DNA of 64,000 nt from Rhodanobacter sp. C03 (GCF_002001175.1 NZ_MUNT01000001.1:124001-188000), one strand, 5' to 3'. Numbered from the stretch's first letter, positions 19,538 to 31,197 are shown. Numbers and translations are program-made. Notes: generated from the letters alone by a model not told the origin.

Positions 19538-21237
19538 GCGGCAACTCCTTCAGTGGTTTCGGTGTGGGTGTGTTTGGATGGGGCGATCGCGGCATGCAGC
19601 TGGGTGGTGGCGCCGTCGGAGGCGGAGCCGACCAGACGCGCGTACTTGGCCAGTGCGCCCTGGGTGACTTTCGGTTTTGGCGGCTGCCAGCTGGCACGAC
19701 GACTGGCGAGATCGGCCGTGGTGCGCAGCTCGCGGTGTTCGGCATCGATCACCACGCGATCGCCCTCACGCAGCAGCGCGATCGGGCCGCCGCGCACCGC
19801 TTCCGGTGCGATGTGGCCGACCATGAAGCCGTGGGTGGCGCCGGAGAAACGGCCGTCGGTGATCAGCGCGACATCGTTGCCGAGGCCGCGACCGACCAGC
19901 GCCGCGGTGACGCCGAGCATCTCGCGCATGCCGGGGCCGCCGGCGGGACCTTCGTTGCGGATCACGATGACGTCGCCGGCGTGGATGCGATCGCCCTGCA
20001 CGGCGGCGAAGGCTTCCTCCTCACTCTCGAACACGCGCGCGCTGCCTTCGAAGTTGCCACTCTTGCCAGCGAGCTTGAGGATGCAGCCTTCCGGCGCGAG
20101 GTTGCCGTACAGGATCGAATAGCCGCCGCGCGGTTTCAGTGGTCGGGTGACCGGATGCACTACATTCTGCGTCTCGGCGCGTGGTGCGGCGGCGGCTTCG
20201 GCAAACAGGCTGCGGCCGGTGACGGTGGGCGCATCGTCCAGCATGCCGGCGGCGATCAGCTCCTGCGCCACGCGCCCGCTGCCACCAGCGCCGAACAGCT
20301 CGACCGCGGTGTAGCGACCGCCGGGCAGCAGGTCGGCGATCACCGGCGTATGCACCGAGGCGGGCTCGAAATCTTCCAGCGCCCACGCGACGCCGGCCTC
20401 GCGCGCGATCGCCAGCAGGTGCAGCACGGCGTTGGTAGAGCCGGCGGTGGCGGCGACCATGCGGGCGGCGTTGCGGAACGAAGTGCGTGTCAGCATTTCG
20501 CGTGGCGTGCGCTCGGTCTTCAGGCATTCCATCACCAGCTCGCCGCAGCGATAGGCCGCGGCACCCTTGGCTGGATGGGTGGCGGGGATGTCGTTGTAGC
20601 CCATCGGCGACAGGCCCAGCGTGGTCAGCACCATCGCCATCGTGTTGGCGGTGAACTGACCGCCACAGGCGCCGGCGCCGGGGCAGGCATCGCGCTCGAC
20701 CGCGGCGAGTTCAGCGTCGTCGATCTTGCCGGCGCCATGTGCGCCGACGGCCTCGAACACCTGCTGGATGGTGATCGGATGGTTGTCGTGCGTGCCGTGC
20801 GCAATGCTGCCGCCGTACAGCGCGACACCGGGAATGTTCAAACGCGCCAGCGCCATCGCCGCGGCAGGAATGGTCTTGTCGCAGCCGCACAGCACCACCA
20901 TCGCGTCGAGGCAGTGGCCGTCCACCGCCAGCTCGATCGAGTCGGTGATCACCTCGCGGCTGATCAACGAGGCACGCATGCCGGGCGTACCCATCGCGAT
21001 GCCGTCGGTCACGGCGATCGTGTTGAACTCGATCGGCGTGCCGCCGGCGGCGCGGATACCGGCGGCCGCTTCGACCGCCAGCTCGCGCAGGTTGAGGTTG
21101 CATGGGCTCACGTTCGACCAGGTGTGCACCACCGCGACCAGCGGTCGGGCAATCGCCGCGTCGTCCAGTCCGGTGGCGCGCAGCATGGCGCGGGCGGGTG
21201 CGCGGTCGGGGCCGCTCTTGATCAGGTCACTGCGCAT
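19534..21237 (-). CDS. ilvD: Dihydroxy-acid dehydratase IlvD
   Basis: 567-aa Fe-S dehydratase forming the 2-oxo acids of valine and isoleucine. Cluster and active-site motifs [13 protein letters not shown] and [18 protein letters not shown] are present, as is the C-terminal [19 protein letters not shown]. The start at ATG 21237 ([12 protein letters not shown]) matches the family N-terminus; an open frame extends upstream but without a good site. A 204-bp gap with two hairpins separates it from leuB, so ilvD may head its own regulated unit. Confidence 0.96.
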   Translation of the reverse strand: MRSDLIKSGPDRAPARAMLRATGLDDAAIARPLVAVVHTWSNVSPCNLNLRELAVEAAAGIRAAGGTPIEFNTIAVTDGIAMGTPGMRASLISREVITDSIELAVDGHCLDAMVVLCGCDKTIPAAAMALARLNIPGVALYGGSIAHGTHDNHPITIQQVFEAVGAHGAGKIDDAELAAVERDACPGAGACGGQFTANTMAMVLTTLGLSPMGYNDIPATHPAKGAAAYRCGELVMECLKTERTPREMLTRTSFRNAARMVAATAGSTNAVLHLLAIAREAGVAWALEDFEPASVHTPVIADLLPGGRYTAVELFGAGGSGRVAQELIAAGMLDDAPTVTGRSLFAEAAAAPRAETQNVVHPVTRPLKPRGGYSILYGNLAPEGCILKLAGKSGNFEGSARVFESEEEAFAAVQGDRIHAGDVIVIRNEGPAGGPGMREMLGVTAALVGRGLGNDVALITDGRFSGATHGFMVGHIAPEAVRGGPIALLREGDRVVIDAEHRELRTTADLASRRASWQPPKPKVTQGALAKYARLVGSASDGATTQLHAAIAPSKHTHTETTEGVAA

Positions 21238-21266
21238 GGGTGTTCCGTTGGATTGACAAGAAAAAG

Positions 21267-21362
21267 CGTCCCCTGCGTGCAAGGGAAGTTGGCGACACGG
21301 ACGGGAAGGTGCGCCTTGGGAACGCACGGAGGGCATCCGGTGCCGGAAGCACGCAGGGGACG
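21267..21362 (-). promoter_or_regulatory. Attenuator-like long-loop hairpin upstream of ilvD
   Basis: A perfect 14-bp inverted repeat (21349-21362 and 21267-21280; CGTCCCCTGCGTGC and its complement) encloses 68 nt. On the minus strand it is followed at once by CTTTTTCTTG, and ilvD begins 24 nt later. The combination of stem and T-run resembles a terminator whose formation could compete with pairings inside the loop. No branched-chain-rich leader peptide is visible here. Confidence 0.5.
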
Positions 21363-21365
21363 GCA

Positions 21366-21408
21366 GAAAATACGGAGACGTCCGCGGATCGATGGGATAC
21401 GTCTCCGT
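21366..21408 (-). terminator. Rho-independent terminator after leuB
   Basis: On the minus strand a perfect 10-bp stem, ACGGAGACGT/ACGTCTCCGT (21399-21408 and 21372-21381), with a 17-nt loop is followed by ATTTTC. It begins about 34 nt after the leuB stop, a normal position for an operon terminator. Confidence 0.7.
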
Positions 21409-21441
21409 TGGGAAACTGTTGATGGGAGCCGGGTGTTCGCA

Positions 21442-22539
21442 TCAGCCGCATGCACGTGTTCCGCGAAAGAAAGCGGCGGCGCTGTCGGCGTACTCCTCGA
21501 TCGCTGCCAGCACGGCGTCGCACACTGCGGCGGTGCCGGCGCTGCCGCCGATGTCGCGGGTGTGCGGGCCATGGCGCAACACCTGGTCAACCGCTGTCTC
21601 GACGGCCACCGCTTCGGCTTCCAGCCCCAGCGAATGACGCAGCAGCATGGCGGCAGAAAGGATCGCGCCGACCGGATTGGCGACGCCATGGCCGGCGATA
21701 TCCGGTGCCGAGCCGTGGATCGGTTCGTACAGGCCGGCCTTGCCTTCACCCAGTGACGCTGACGGCAGCAAGCCGAGCGAACCGGCCAGCGCGGCGGCCT
21801 CGTCGGTGAGGATGTCGCCGAACAGGTTCTCGGTGACCACCACGTCGTAGCGATTCGGCTGGGTCAGCAGCAGCATCGCCATCGAGTCGACCAGCTGGTG
21901 CTCGACCTTCACGTCGGGATAGTCGGCGGCAATGCGTTGCACGGTGCTGCGCCACAGCCGCGAGGTTTCCAGCACGTTTGCCTTGTCCACCGAGGTGACG
22001 TGATGACGACGGCCGCGCGCCAGCTCGAACGCGCGGCGCACCACGCGCTCGATTTCGACGACGGTGTACTTGCATTCGTCGGTGGCGGTGTCGGCTGTGC
22101 GCGTCTTGGCGCCGAAGTAAGCGCCGCCGGTCAGCTCGCGCACGAACAGCACGTCGACGTTCTCCAGTTTCCCGTTCTTCAGCGGCGACAGGTCGGCCAG
22201 CGCCGGATGTACCTGCAGCGGGCGCAGGTTGGCGTAGACACCTAGCGCAGCGCGCAGCGCCAGCAGTCCCTGTTCAGGGCGCACCGACGCGTTCGGGTCG
22301 GACCATTTTGGTCCACCGACGGCACCGAGCAGCACGGCATCGGCGGATTGGCATGCGGCCAGCGACTCAGCCGGCAACGGCGCGCCGGTGGCGTCGATCG
22401 CGGCGCCGCCGATCAACTGCTCGTCGAAGGTGAACTCGTGTTCGTAGCGGGCAGCGATTGTCTTCAGCACTGCGACTGCAGCGGCGGTGACTTCGGGGCC
22501 GACGCCGTCGCCGGGCAGGGTGACGATGTGGGCTTTCAT
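21442..22539 (-). CDS. leuB: 3-isopropylmalate dehydrogenase LeuB
   Basis: 365-aa NAD-dependent decarboxylating dehydrogenase, the third committed step to leucine. It begins [17 protein letters not shown]. Substrate residues lie in [16 protein letters not shown], metal-binding Asp residues in the VDSMAMLL and [19 protein letters not shown] regions, and the NAD signature in [19 protein letters not shown]. The ATG overlaps the leuD stop by 4 bp. Confidence 0.97.
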   Translation of the reverse strand: MKAHIVTLPGDGVGPEVTAAAVAVLKTIAARYEHEFTFDEQLIGGAAIDATGAPLPAESLAACQSADAVLLGAVGGPKWSDPNASVRPEQGLLALRAALGVYANLRPLQVHPALADLSPLKNGKLENVDVLFVRELTGGAYFGAKTRTADTATDECKYTVVEIERVVRRAFELARGRRHHVTSVDKANVLETSRLWRSTVQRIAADYPDVKVEHQLVDSMAMLLLTQPNRYDVVVTENLFGDILTDEAAALAGSLGLLPSASLGEGKAGLYEPIHGSAPDIAGHGVANPVGAILSAAMLLRHSLGLEAEAVAVETAVDQVLRHGPHTRDIGGSAGTAAVCDAVLAAIEEYADSAAAFFRGTRACG

Positions 22540-23117
22540 GCAGCCTCCTGGGCTTGTTCGTATTCGGTGATGGCATCGCTGTGTTGCAGCAGGTAGCCAA
22601 GCTGGTCGACGCCGTTGAGCAGGCAGTGCCGCGCGAACGGTTCCAGCCGGAACGGAATACGGCCGCCGTCGGGCAGCGCGATGAACTGCTCGCGCACGTC
22701 GATCACCAGTTCGATGCCGGGGTGCTTGAGCAGCCAGCGGTGTTCCAGTTCGTCGATGACGATCGCCAGCAGGCCGTTCTTCAACGCGTTGCCGCGGAAG
22801 ATGTCTGCAATCTCGCTGCACAGCACCGCCTGCACGCCGTAGTCGAGCAGGGCCCACGGTGCGTGTTCACGCGAGGAGCCGCAGCCGAAGTTGCGTCCGG
22901 CGACCACGATCGAGCAGCCCTGCGCCTGCGGCTGGTTCAAAGGAAACGCCGGGTTGTCGCTGCCATCGGCCTGGTAGCGCCAGTCGTTGAAGCACAGCTT
23001 GCCCAGCCCTTCACGGGTGGTGGTGGTGAGGAAGCGCGCCGGGATGATGCGGTCGGTGTCGATGTTCTCGTCGGCCAGCACGGCGGTGCGCGAGTGGATG
23101 CGGGTGATGGGCTTCAT
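22536..23117 (-). CDS. leuD: 3-isopropylmalate dehydratase small subunit LeuD
   Basis: 193-aa swivel-domain subunit of isopropylmalate isomerase. It shows [17 protein letters not shown] near the N-terminus and the characteristic [17 protein letters not shown] loop. It pairs with LeuC to move the hydroxyl from C2 to C3. Overlaps leuC and leuB by 4 bp each, giving tightly coupled leuC-leuD-leuB translation. Confidence 0.97.
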   Translation of the reverse strand: MKPITRIHSRTAVLADENIDTDRIIPARFLTTTTREGLGKLCFNDWRYQADGSDNPAFPLNQPQAQGCSIVVAGRNFGCGSSREHAPWALLDYGVQAVLCSEIADIFRGNALKNGLLAIVIDELEHRWLLKHPGIELVIDVREQFIALPDGGRIPFRLEPFARHCLLNGVDQLGYLLQHSDAITEYEQAQEAA

Positions 23118-24544
23118 GCGGCTTGCTCCTGCCGGCGGTTATCGCGCACGGCGTAGTCGCGCGGATCGGCAATGCGGCCGGCCAGCGCGGACGCGGCGGC
23201 GGTGGCCGGGCTGGCCAGCACGGTGCGCGCGCCCTTGCCCTGGCGGCCTTCGAAGTTGCGGTTGGAGGTGCTCACCACCAGCTGGCCTGGCTGGGCCAGG
23301 TCGCCGTTCATCGCGATGCACATCGAGCAGCCGGGCACGCGCCACTCGGCACCGGCGGCGGTGAATACCTGATGCAGGCCTTCGCGCTCGGCATCGCGGC
23401 GCACCGCTTCGGAACCCGGCACCACCAGCATGCGCACGCCGTCGGCGACGCGACGGCCACGCAGGACGTTGGCCGCTTCGCGCAGATCCGACAGGCGCGA
23501 GTTGGTGCAGCTGCCGACGAACACCACGTCGACTGGCGTGCCCTGCATCGGCTGGCCAGGTTTGCTCTGCATGTAGTCGAGTGCGCGGTGTTCCTGTGCA
23601 TTGGTCGCGGCCGGCACCGGCGCATCCATCGCGATCGCCATGCCCGGATGGGTGCCGTAGGTGACCGTCGGTTTCACCGCGCTGGCATCGATGCGCACTT
23701 CGCGGTCGTAGGCTGCGCCGTCATCGCTGCGCAGCGCGCGCCACGTCGCGACGGCGACATCCCACGCGGCACCCTGCGGGGTGCGGGGGCGACCCTTCAG
23801 CCACGCGAACGTAGTGTCGTCCGGTGCAATCAGGCCTGCGCGCGCGCCGGCCTCGATCGACATGTTGCAGACGGTCATGCGCTCGTCCATCGACAGCGCC
23901 TCGACCGCTGCACCGCGGTACTCCAGCACGTAGCCGGTGCCACCGTCGACGCCGATCGCGCCGATGATGTGCAGGATCAGATCCTTCGCACTGATACCGG
24001 CGGGCAAGTGGCCGTCCACATGAATCGCCATGGTCTTCGGCTTGCGCTGCAGCAGGCACTGCGTGGCCATCACGTGGCCGACCTCGGTGGTGCCGATGCC
24101 GAACGCCAGCGCACCGAACGCGCCGTGGGTTGAGGTGTGGCTGTCGCCGCAGACGATCGTCATGCCGGGCTGGGTGGCACCCAGCTCGGGGCCGATCACG
24201 TGCACGATGCCACGGTCGGCACTGTCCCAGCCGTGCAGCTCGACGCCGAACTCGCGGCAGTTGGTTTCCAGCTGGGTCACCTGCGCCTGCGCCTCGGCAT
24301 TCGCGTAGGGGCGGCTGCCGTCCGCATTTGTCGGCAAGGTCGGCGTGGAGTGGTCCAGCGTGGCCAGCATGCGATCGGGGCGGCGCAGCTGCAGGCCGCG
24401 CTCGCGCAGTTCGCTGAATGCCTGCGGCGAGGTCACCTCATGCACCAGATGCAGGTCGGCGTAGAGCACGGCCGGCGTGTCGGTGGTTTCGGCGACGACA
24501 ACGTGTGCGTCCCAAACTTTTTCAAACAAGGTCTTGCCGCTCAT
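23114..24544 (-). CDS. leuC: 3-isopropylmalate dehydratase large subunit LeuC
   Basis: 476-aa aconitase-superfamily subunit binding the 4Fe-4S cluster. Cluster Cys residues are in [13 protein letters not shown] and the paired [10 protein letters not shown]. The substrate motif [20 protein letters not shown] is near residue 130. Normal family length. Its ATG overlaps the ilvE stop by 4 bp. Confidence 0.97.
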   Translation of the reverse strand: MSGKTLFEKVWDAHVVVAETTDTPAVLYADLHLVHEVTSPQAFSELRERGLQLRRPDRMLATLDHSTPTLPTNADGSRPYANAEAQAQVTQLETNCREFGVELHGWDSADRGIVHVIGPELGATQPGMTIVCGDSHTSTHGAFGALAFGIGTTEVGHVMATQCLLQRKPKTMAIHVDGHLPAGISAKDLILHIIGAIGVDGGTGYVLEYRGAAVEALSMDERMTVCNMSIEAGARAGLIAPDDTTFAWLKGRPRTPQGAAWDVAVATWRALRSDDGAAYDREVRIDASAVKPTVTYGTHPGMAIAMDAPVPAATNAQEHRALDYMQSKPGQPMQGTPVDVVFVGSCTNSRLSDLREAANVLRGRRVADGVRMLVVPGSEAVRRDAEREGLHQVFTAAGAEWRVPGCSMCIAMNGDLAQPGQLVVSTSNRNFEGRQGKGARTVLASPATAAASALAGRIADPRDYAVRDNRRQEQAA

Positions 24545-25485
24545 GCAGCCTCCTGTGCAGTGATGTTGGCGTGGACCGGCGTTAGCCAGTTCCAGCGATC
24601 TTCGGTGCGGCCATCGAACAGGCCGAAGAACGCCTGCTGCAGTTGCTTGGTGATCGGCCCAGGCGCACCCTTGCCGACCGGTTTGCGATCGACCGAACGC
24701 ACTGGCGTGATCTCGGCGGCAGTGCCGGTCATGAACACTTCGTCGGCGGTGTACAGCGCCTCGCGCGGCAGGTCGCGCTCTTCCACCGTGATGCCGAGAT
24801 CGGCGGCCAGCGTGAGTACGCTGTCGCGGGTGATGCCGGCGAGGATGCCGGCGCTCGACGGCGGCGTGAGCAACTTGCCGCGCTTGACCAGGAACAGATT
24901 TTCGCCGGCGCCTTCGCTGAGCAGACCGTTGTGGCCCAGCGCGATACCTTCGTCGTAGCCGCCGCGGCGCGCTTCCAGCCCGATCAGCTGGCTGTTGAGG
25001 TAATTGCCGCCGGCCTTGGCCCAGCTAGGTAAGGTGTTCGGTGCGGGGCGATGCCACGAGGACACGCAGACGTCCGCGCCTTTTTCCATCGCGTCGCCCA
25101 GATACGCGCCCCAGTCCAGCGCCATGATTGCCACCTCGACCGGTGCGCCATCCTTCGCCAGCACGCCCAGGCCGCCGGCACCGCGAAACACGATCGGCCG
25201 CACATAGGCCGAGCGCATCGCGTTGGCGCGGATCAGCTCGACGCAGGCGGTGTTGATCTCGTCCTCGCTGTAGCCGATCTCGATCTCGTAGATCGCGGCG
25301 GATTCGAACAATCGGCGGGTGTGCTCGGCCAGCCGGAAATACGCAGGGCCCTGCGGCGTGGCGTAGACGCGTTCGCCCTCGAACACCGATGAGCCGTAGT
25401 GCAGGGCATGCGTGCTGACATGGACGCTGGCATCGGCCCAGGGCTTGATGCGGCCGTTGTGCCAGAGGAAAGGCGTGTTGCTCAT
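24541..25485 (-). CDS. ilvE: Branched-chain amino acid aminotransferase IlvE
   Basis: 314-aa fold-type IV PLP transaminase for the last step of Ile, Val and Leu synthesis. The start [16 protein letters not shown], the [11 protein letters not shown] motif, the PLP Lys in [13 protein letters not shown], and [13 protein letters not shown] are family hallmarks. It sits between leuA (17-bp gap) and leuC (4-bp overlap), so this shared enzyme is embedded in the leucine genes. Confidence 0.96.
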   Translation of the reverse strand: MSNTPFLWHNGRIKPWADASVHVSTHALHYGSSVFEGERVYATPQGPAYFRLAEHTRRLFESAAIYEIEIGYSEDEINTACVELIRANAMRSAYVRPIVFRGAGGLGVLAKDGAPVEVAIMALDWGAYLGDAMEKGADVCVSSWHRPAPNTLPSWAKAGGNYLNSQLIGLEARRGGYDEGIALGHNGLLSEGAGENLFLVKRGKLLTPPSSAGILAGITRDSVLTLAADLGITVEERDLPREALYTADEVFMTGTAAEITPVRSVDRKPVGKGAPGPITKQLQQAFFGLFDGRTEDRWNWLTPVHANITAQEAA

Positions 25486-25502
25486 GGAGATTCCTCGGCT
25501 GA

Positions 25503-27098
<1,596 letters not shown>

Positions 27099-27129
27099 CG
27101 CTGGCTCCGTGGATGCGAGCCGAGGGCAA

Positions 27130-27161
27130 CAAAAAACCCCGCGCCGTTGCCGGTGCGGGGT
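27130..27161 (-). terminator. leu operon attenuator terminator (with antiterminator partner at 27213-27220)
   Basis: On the minus strand the stem AACCCCGC-ACCG-GCAA-CGGC-GCGGGGTT is followed directly by TTTTTTG, 32 nt before the leuA start. It has an 8-bp outer stem, one mismatch, a 3-bp inner stem and a GCAA tetraloop. Its 5' arm, CCCGCACC (27152-27159), is exactly complementary to GGTGCGGG at 27213-27220, which covers the last codons of the leader peptide. A ribosome at the leader stop would cover that segment and allow termination; a ribosome stalled on the Leu/Val/Ile run would leave it free to block the terminator. Confidence 0.88.
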
Positions 27162-27208
27162 TCTTTGGGAGTCTTCAGGTTACTTTCTATCTACCTGGAC
27201 ACATGCCC

Positions 27209-27346
27209 TCAGCCCGCACCTCCGTTGGTAATAAGGAGTACGAGTACAAGGGCAAGAAGGAGCGTGCCGCGAAGCTGCAGCAGGCCGGCAACCGTCGGGA
27301 GACGGTTGGTTTCGGCGGTGCGGCAGGGGTTGTTGCGTTGCGACAT
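27209..27346 (-). CDS. leuL: Leucine/branched-chain leader peptide
   Basis: 45-codon frame starting MSQRNNPCRT, with the control run LLLALVLVLLIT near residues 29-40 and ending NGGAG before TGA. Ten of the eleven residues from Leu29 to Ile39 are Leu, Val or Ile. It lies immediately upstream of a U-tailed terminator and leuA, the classic order of a transcription attenuator. No ribosome-binding site precedes the ATG, and the predicted -10 box ends only 7 nt before it, so the message is probably leaderless. A perfect 8-bp hairpin (27289-27308) lies inside the coding region and could pause polymerase. Confidence 0.9.
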   Translation of the reverse strand: MSQRNNPCRTAETNRLPTVAGLLQLRGTLLLALVLVLLITNGGAG

Positions 27347-27353
27347 GTGACCG

Positions 27354-27383
27354 ACCATACGCGAAGCCGAAATGGCACGTCAA
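27354..27383 (-). promoter_or_regulatory. leu leader promoter
   Basis: Minus-strand -35 TTGACG (27378-27383), 18-nt spacer, -10 TATGGT (27354-27359). The predicted start of transcription falls at about 27347-27346, on or just before the leader-peptide ATG at 27346. Confidence 0.65.
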
Positions 27384-27606
27384 CAGTTTCCTTTGAAACT
27401 GATCGCTCGATCACAGCGATTGCGGTATGGATGGCTAGCCATCCATACGACAGAGAGGCTTATGCCTTGCGCGCGCGTGGCGCGCGCGAACATTCAGGGT
27501 AAGTGGTGATCGGTCGGCGCACATGGATAGAGCTGCAAAGCCTGCCGCAACTGACTTGGGACTGCCCGGCGACCGGTCATCGCGGCTCCGCATTCATCCT
27601 GTGCCA
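27384..27606. other. thrC-leuA intergenic region: perfect 24-bp palindrome and GC hairpin
   Basis: No gene is supported here. It holds a perfect 24-bp palindrome at 27425-27448 (half-site GTATGGATGGCT), centred about 53 bp upstream of the leuA -35, and a GC-only hairpin at 27470-27488 (CGCGCGCG-type arms). The palindrome has no adjacent T-run on either strand, so it looks more like a protein-binding dyad than a terminator. The hairpin might mark the end of the thr transcript. Confidence 0.6.
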
Positions 27607-28926
27607 TCAAGCTTGGGCGTGCTGCAGCAGCCATTGCCGCAATGCGTTTTCGTCGGCAGCCAGCGGCTCGGACGAGGCCGGGAGGGCCAGCATCGCCGCG
27701 AGTGACACGGGCACCGCAAGCGATTGCCCGATCAGCGGTTCGACCACGCTCTCGAACTTGGCCGGGTGCGCAGTGGCGACCACGGCCCACGGAGTTGTGT
27801 CGCCGCTCGCGCGCAGCCGATCGAGCAGATGCACGGCAGTGGCGGTGTGTGGGCAGAACACGTCGCCGTGGTCGTGTGCGTGGCTGGCGATGGTTTGCCG
27901 GATCGCCGCATCGTCGACACTGGCGGCCTGCAGTTGCTCACGTAAGGTGTGTTCATCCTGATAAGTCCATCGCAGCCGATCGAAGTTGCTCGGCGCACCC
28001 ACGTCCATCGCATTCGCCAACGAGGCGACCGCTTCGCGCGGGGCGTAAGCGGCGCCGGAAAAATAGTCGGGCAGGGTGGCGTTTGCATTGCAGGCCAGCC
28101 GCACAGTGCCCACCGGCAGGCCGATCTCGCGCACCCACAGGCAGGCCAGCGCGTTGCCGAGGTTGCCGGTGGGCACGATGAAGTTCAGCGGTGTGCCGTG
28201 TTCGCGCCACCAGCCCAGCGCGGCGTGCGCGTAGTAGCTCATCTGCGGCAGTAGGCGGCCCAAGCTGATGCTGTTGGCCGATGACAGCGGCAGCTGCGCC
28301 TGCAGCGTGGCATCGCCGAGTGCCGCCTTGACCATGCGCTGGCAATCGTCGAAGCGGCCGGCCACGCGTAGCGCAGTAACGTTGTCGCCGAAGCAGCCGA
28401 GCTGGTGTGCTTGCCGAGGTGAGACCAGTCCGTCGGGATACAGGATCACCACGCGCACGTTCGGCTGGCGATGGAAAGCTGCAGCAACTGCCGCACCGGT
28501 ATCGCCTGAAGTAGCGACCAGGATCGTCAGTGGTCGTGCATCGGTGCGCGGCAGCCGGCGCAAGCAGGCGGCGAGGAAGCGTGCGCCGAAATCCTTGAAG
28601 GCCGAGGTGGGGCCTTGGAACAGCTCCAGCATCATGGTATTCGGAAGCGCCGGCATTGCACGCAGCGGTGCGTCAAACGTGAACGCCTCCGCGCAGATCG
28701 CCGCCAATTCGTCGCCGAGCGGATCATCGGCGAAGAACGGCGCCAGCAAGGTTGTGGCGGTGTCGGCCAACGAGCCGTGCGGATCGAACGCAGCCGGATC
28801 GATTGACGGCAATGCCTCTGGCACATATAGGCCACCATCGGGCGCGAGTCCAGCGGCGATCGCCTGACTGATCGGCACGGTTGGACCGGCGCCGCGGGTG
28901 CTGTGATAGCGCACCGGTTCGCTCAT
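27607..28926 (-). CDS. thrC: Threonine synthase ThrC
   Basis: 439-aa PLP enzyme converting O-phosphohomoserine to threonine. It begins VRYHSTRGAGPTVPISQAI. The PLP Lys lies in GPTSAFKDFGARFLA near residue 110, the phosphate loop in VATSGDTGAAVAAAF, and FIVPTGNLGNALA follows. Length fits the shorter proteobacterial class. It follows thrB after a 118-bp gap filled by an inverted repeat. Last gene of hom-thrB-thrC; its product feeds ilvA at the far end of the block. Confidence 0.96.
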   Translation of the reverse strand: MSEPVRYHSTRGAGPTVPISQAIAAGLAPDGGLYVPEALPSIDPAAFDPHGSLADTATTLLAPFFADDPLGDELAAICAEAFTFDAPLRAMPALPNTMMLELFQGPTSAFKDFGARFLAACLRRLPRTDARPLTILVATSGDTGAAVAAAFHRQPNVRVVILYPDGLVSPRQAHQLGCFGDNVTALRVAGRFDDCQRMVKAALGDATLQAQLPLSSANSISLGRLLPQMSYYAHAALGWWREHGTPLNFIVPTGNLGNALACLWVREIGLPVGTVRLACNANATLPDYFSGAAYAPREAVASLANAMDVGAPSNFDRLRWTYQDEHTLREQLQAASVDDAAIRQTIASHAHDHGDVFCPHTATAVHLLDRLRASGDTTPWAVVATAHPAKFESVVEPLIGQSLAVPVSLAAMLALPASSEPLAADENALRQWLLQHAQA

Positions 28927-28960
28927 GTGCGCCTCGAATGGCAGGCACCCGGTTGCAAGG

Positions 28961-29040
28961 GCCCTGTAGGAGCGGCTTCAGCCGCGACGGCCATGCGATG
29001 AGGCTGGGGCATGTCGCGACTGAAGTCGCTCCTACAGGGC
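28961..29040. repeat. Inverted pair of 'GTAGGAGCGGCTTCAGCCGCGAC' elements
   Basis: Two copies of the dispersed TGTAGGAGCGGCTTCAGCC-type element face each other (about 28961-28988 and 29013-29040) with near-complete arm pairing. They fill most of the thrB-thrC gap. A single copy recurs at 51663-51686. Such elements are common between genes in pseudomonads and xanthomonads. In RNA this would form a strong stem inside the thr operon. Confidence 0.9.
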
Positions 29041-29044
29041 GGCC

Positions 29045-30040
29045 TCACGATTGGGTCTCGTCGATGGAGGCGATCAGCGCGGCCGCCGGCCCATCGATCG
29101 GCGACACCCACGCATCGCTGTCCAGGCCGGCTTCGGCGAACGCAGCCTGCATCGCGACGGACGCGGCTTCGGCATCGGCGCGATTGTCGTACCAGCCGAA
29201 CACGCTGGGGCCGGCGCCGGAGATGCTGGCGCCGAGTGCGTGATGCTCAAGCGCGGCCTGTTTCACCCGCGCGAAGTTCGGTATCAATGGCGCGCGGCGC
29301 GGCTCCACCAGCACGTCCTTCAGTCCTTCGCGCACCAGCGCCGCGTCGCCGCGATAGCAGCCGGCCAGCACCAGCGCGAGGTTCGAGCTTTGCGCGACGA
29401 ACTCGCCGAGCTCGTAGTGGCCGGCCAGCGCGGCGCGCGCCTTGCGGGTCTCCAGCACCACATGCGGATGCACCAGCGCGCAATGCCACGCAGCCGGCAC
29501 CTCGATGCGCAACAGGCGCTCGTGGGTGGCCAGCACCAGGCCGCCGAGCAGCATCGAACCGAGGTTGTCACCGTGGCGACTGCCGCTGGCCACTGCTTCG
29601 CCATCCAGCGCGAAGCCATACAGCGATTCACGCGGCAACGGCTGCACCAGCAATGCATTCGCGGCGACCAATGCAGCTACGCACGATGCAGCCGAGCCGC
29701 CCATGCCCGACCCCAGCGCGATGCCCTTGTGCAGCACCAGCTCGAAACCGTGCTGCAGGCCGAGCGCCTTGCGCAGCGCGAGCAGGGCGACGCCGGCGGT
29801 GTTCTGACGCGGATCGGTCGGCAGTTCGGTGACACAGCCGCGGATCGCCGCAATACGCACCACCGGCTCGTCGATGCGACGCACCTCGGCGCGATCGCCG
29901 GCGCCGGCCACGCTGTGGCCGAGCAGGTCGAAACCCACGCCGACGTTGCCGACACTGGCGGGGGCGAAGGCGCAGGCGACCTGCGGGAGTTTGGGGCGAC
30001 GCGGTGAAGCCATGACGGGTTCCAGCAGTGAGGAGTTCAT
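29045..30040 (-). CDS. thrB: Homoserine kinase ThrB
   Basis: GHMP-family kinase phosphorylating homoserine. The start of the fold is [20 protein letters not shown], the ATP-binding loop is [19 protein letters not shown] near residue 110, and the C-terminal motif [15 protein letters not shown] is present. At 331 aa it is slightly long. Family similarity begins after residue 20, so a later ATG at 30013 ([11 protein letters not shown]) is possible. The ATG at 30040 overlaps the hom stop by 4 bp. Confidence 0.95.
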   Translation of the reverse strand: MNSSLLEPVMASPRRPKLPQVACAFAPASVGNVGVGFDLLGHSVAGAGDRAEVRRIDEPVVRIAAIRGCVTELPTDPRQNTAGVALLALRKALGLQHGFELVLHKGIALGSGMGGSAASCVAALVAANALLVQPLPRESLYGFALDGEAVASGSRHGDNLGSMLLGGLVLATHERLLRIEVPAAWHCALVHPHVVLETRKARAALAGHYELGEFVAQSSNLALVLAGCYRGDAALVREGLKDVLVEPRRAPLIPNFARVKQAALEHHALGASISGAGPSVFGWYDNRADAEAASVAMQAAFAEAGLDSDAWVSPIDGPAAALIASIDETQS

Positions 30041-31197
30041 GCGCGCACCTCCAGCGAGTCGGCAATGCGCAGCAGATCGGTGAACACACCGGCGGCGGTC
30101 ACTTCGGGACCGGCGCCGGGGCCTTGCACCGACAGCGGATTGTCGCAGTAACGGCGCGTGGTGAACTGCACGATGTTGTCGGTCAGCCGCGTATGCGCGA
30201 ACGGATGCTTCGCCGGCAGCACGACCAGCTTGACACGGGCGCGGCCGTGGCGGTCCAGGCTGGCGACATAGCGCAGCACGCCGCCGGTGGCCCGCGCCTC
30301 GGCCAGCCGGGCGGACATTAATGGATCCAGTTCGTGCAGTTGCTGCATGCAGGCTTCGAGCGGCAAGGCTGCCAGGGCGGGCGGCACCAGACTTTCCACC
30401 ACGACATCTTCCAGCGACAGCGGCCAGCCCGCTTCGCGCGCCAGGATCACCAGCTTGCGCGCCACATCGAGGCCGGACAGATCGTCGCGCGGATCGGGCT
30501 CGGTATAGCCCAGCGCATGCGCCTCGCGCACCAGTGCCGAGAACGGCTGTTGGCCATCATGGCGGTTGCACAGCCAGGCCAGCGTGCCGGAGAACATGCC
30601 CTCCACCGCGAGCAGTTCGTCGCCGGTATCGAGCAGGTCGCGCAGCGTCTGCACTACCGGCAGGCCGGCGCATACGGTGGCCTCGTAGCGGAAGCGCATG
30701 CCGTCGGCGCAGGCGGCACGGATCGCCTGCCAGCGTGACAGCGCGCCGCTGCCAGCCAGCTTGTTCGGCGTCACCACATGCAGCCCGGCGGCCAGCCAGT
30801 CGGCGTAGTGACCGGCGACGACCTCGCTGGCGCTGCAGTCGATCAGCAGCGCGTGGCGGCCATCACTGCCGCGTACGTGCGCGGCGAATTCGTCGAGGTT
30901 GCCCGGCCGCCAGATCTGCGCTCGCTCACCGTGATGGTCGCGGCCGGCATGGTTGAGTTCGGGATCGTCGCAGTCCAGCCACATCCGCCGGCTGGCAGCG
31001 ATGCCGCACAGCTGCAGCTCCAGTCCGGTTTCGCGCATCAACCGTGGCTGGGCGGCACGCAATTGGGCGAGCAGCGCACTGCCGACGCGGCCAGGTCCGA
31101 TCAGTCCAACCGCCAGCGCGCGTCGCCGCCGCGCAGTCGGCACGGCGAAGCCCAATGAGGGTGGCGGGGAGGCAAGTTGGGGTGCACAGACATTCAC
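30037..31197 (-). CDS. hom: Homoserine dehydrogenase, stand-alone ThrA-type domain
   Basis: 386-aa NAD(P)-dependent reductase of aspartate semialdehyde. The Rossmann motif is [14 protein letters not shown] near residue 30. [14 protein letters not shown] and [26 protein letters not shown] match the dehydrogenase half of E. coli ThrA, but no aspartokinase domain precedes it. The start is a GTG at 31197 with a perfect AGGAGG 5 nt upstream; nothing in frame upstream looks coding. It heads hom-thrB-thrC beneath the thr leader. Aspartokinase must be encoded elsewhere. Confidence 0.93.
   Translation of the reverse strand: MNVCAPQLASPPPSLGFAVPTARRRRALAVGLIGPGRVGSALLAQLRAAQPRLMRETGLELQLCGIAASRRMWLDCDDPELNHAGRDHHGERAQIWRPGNLDEFAAHVRGSDGRHALLIDCSASEVVAGHYADWLAAGLHVVTPNKLAGSGALSRWQAIRAACADGMRFRYEATVCAGLPVVQTLRDLLDTGDELLAVEGMFSGTLAWLCNRHDGQQPFSALVREAHALGYTEPDPRDDLSGLDVARKLVILAREAGWPLSLEDVVVESLVPPALAALPLEACMQQLHELDPLMSARLAEARATGGVLRYVASLDRHGRARVKLVVLPAKHPFAHTRLTDNIVQFTTRRYCDNPLSVQGPGAGPEVTAAGVFTDLLRIADSLEVRA

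Noticed and set aside
19513-21756. 747-codon open frame on the plus strand opposite ilvD/ilvC
   Set aside because: GC-skewed antisense frame with low-complexity composition; it spans two recognised genes and a terminator-containing gap.
28961-29040. Transcription terminator between thrB and thrC
   Set aside because: It forms a stem but without a T-run, and its arms are the dispersed GTAGGAGCGGCTTCAGCC element found again at 51663, so it is classed as a repeat.
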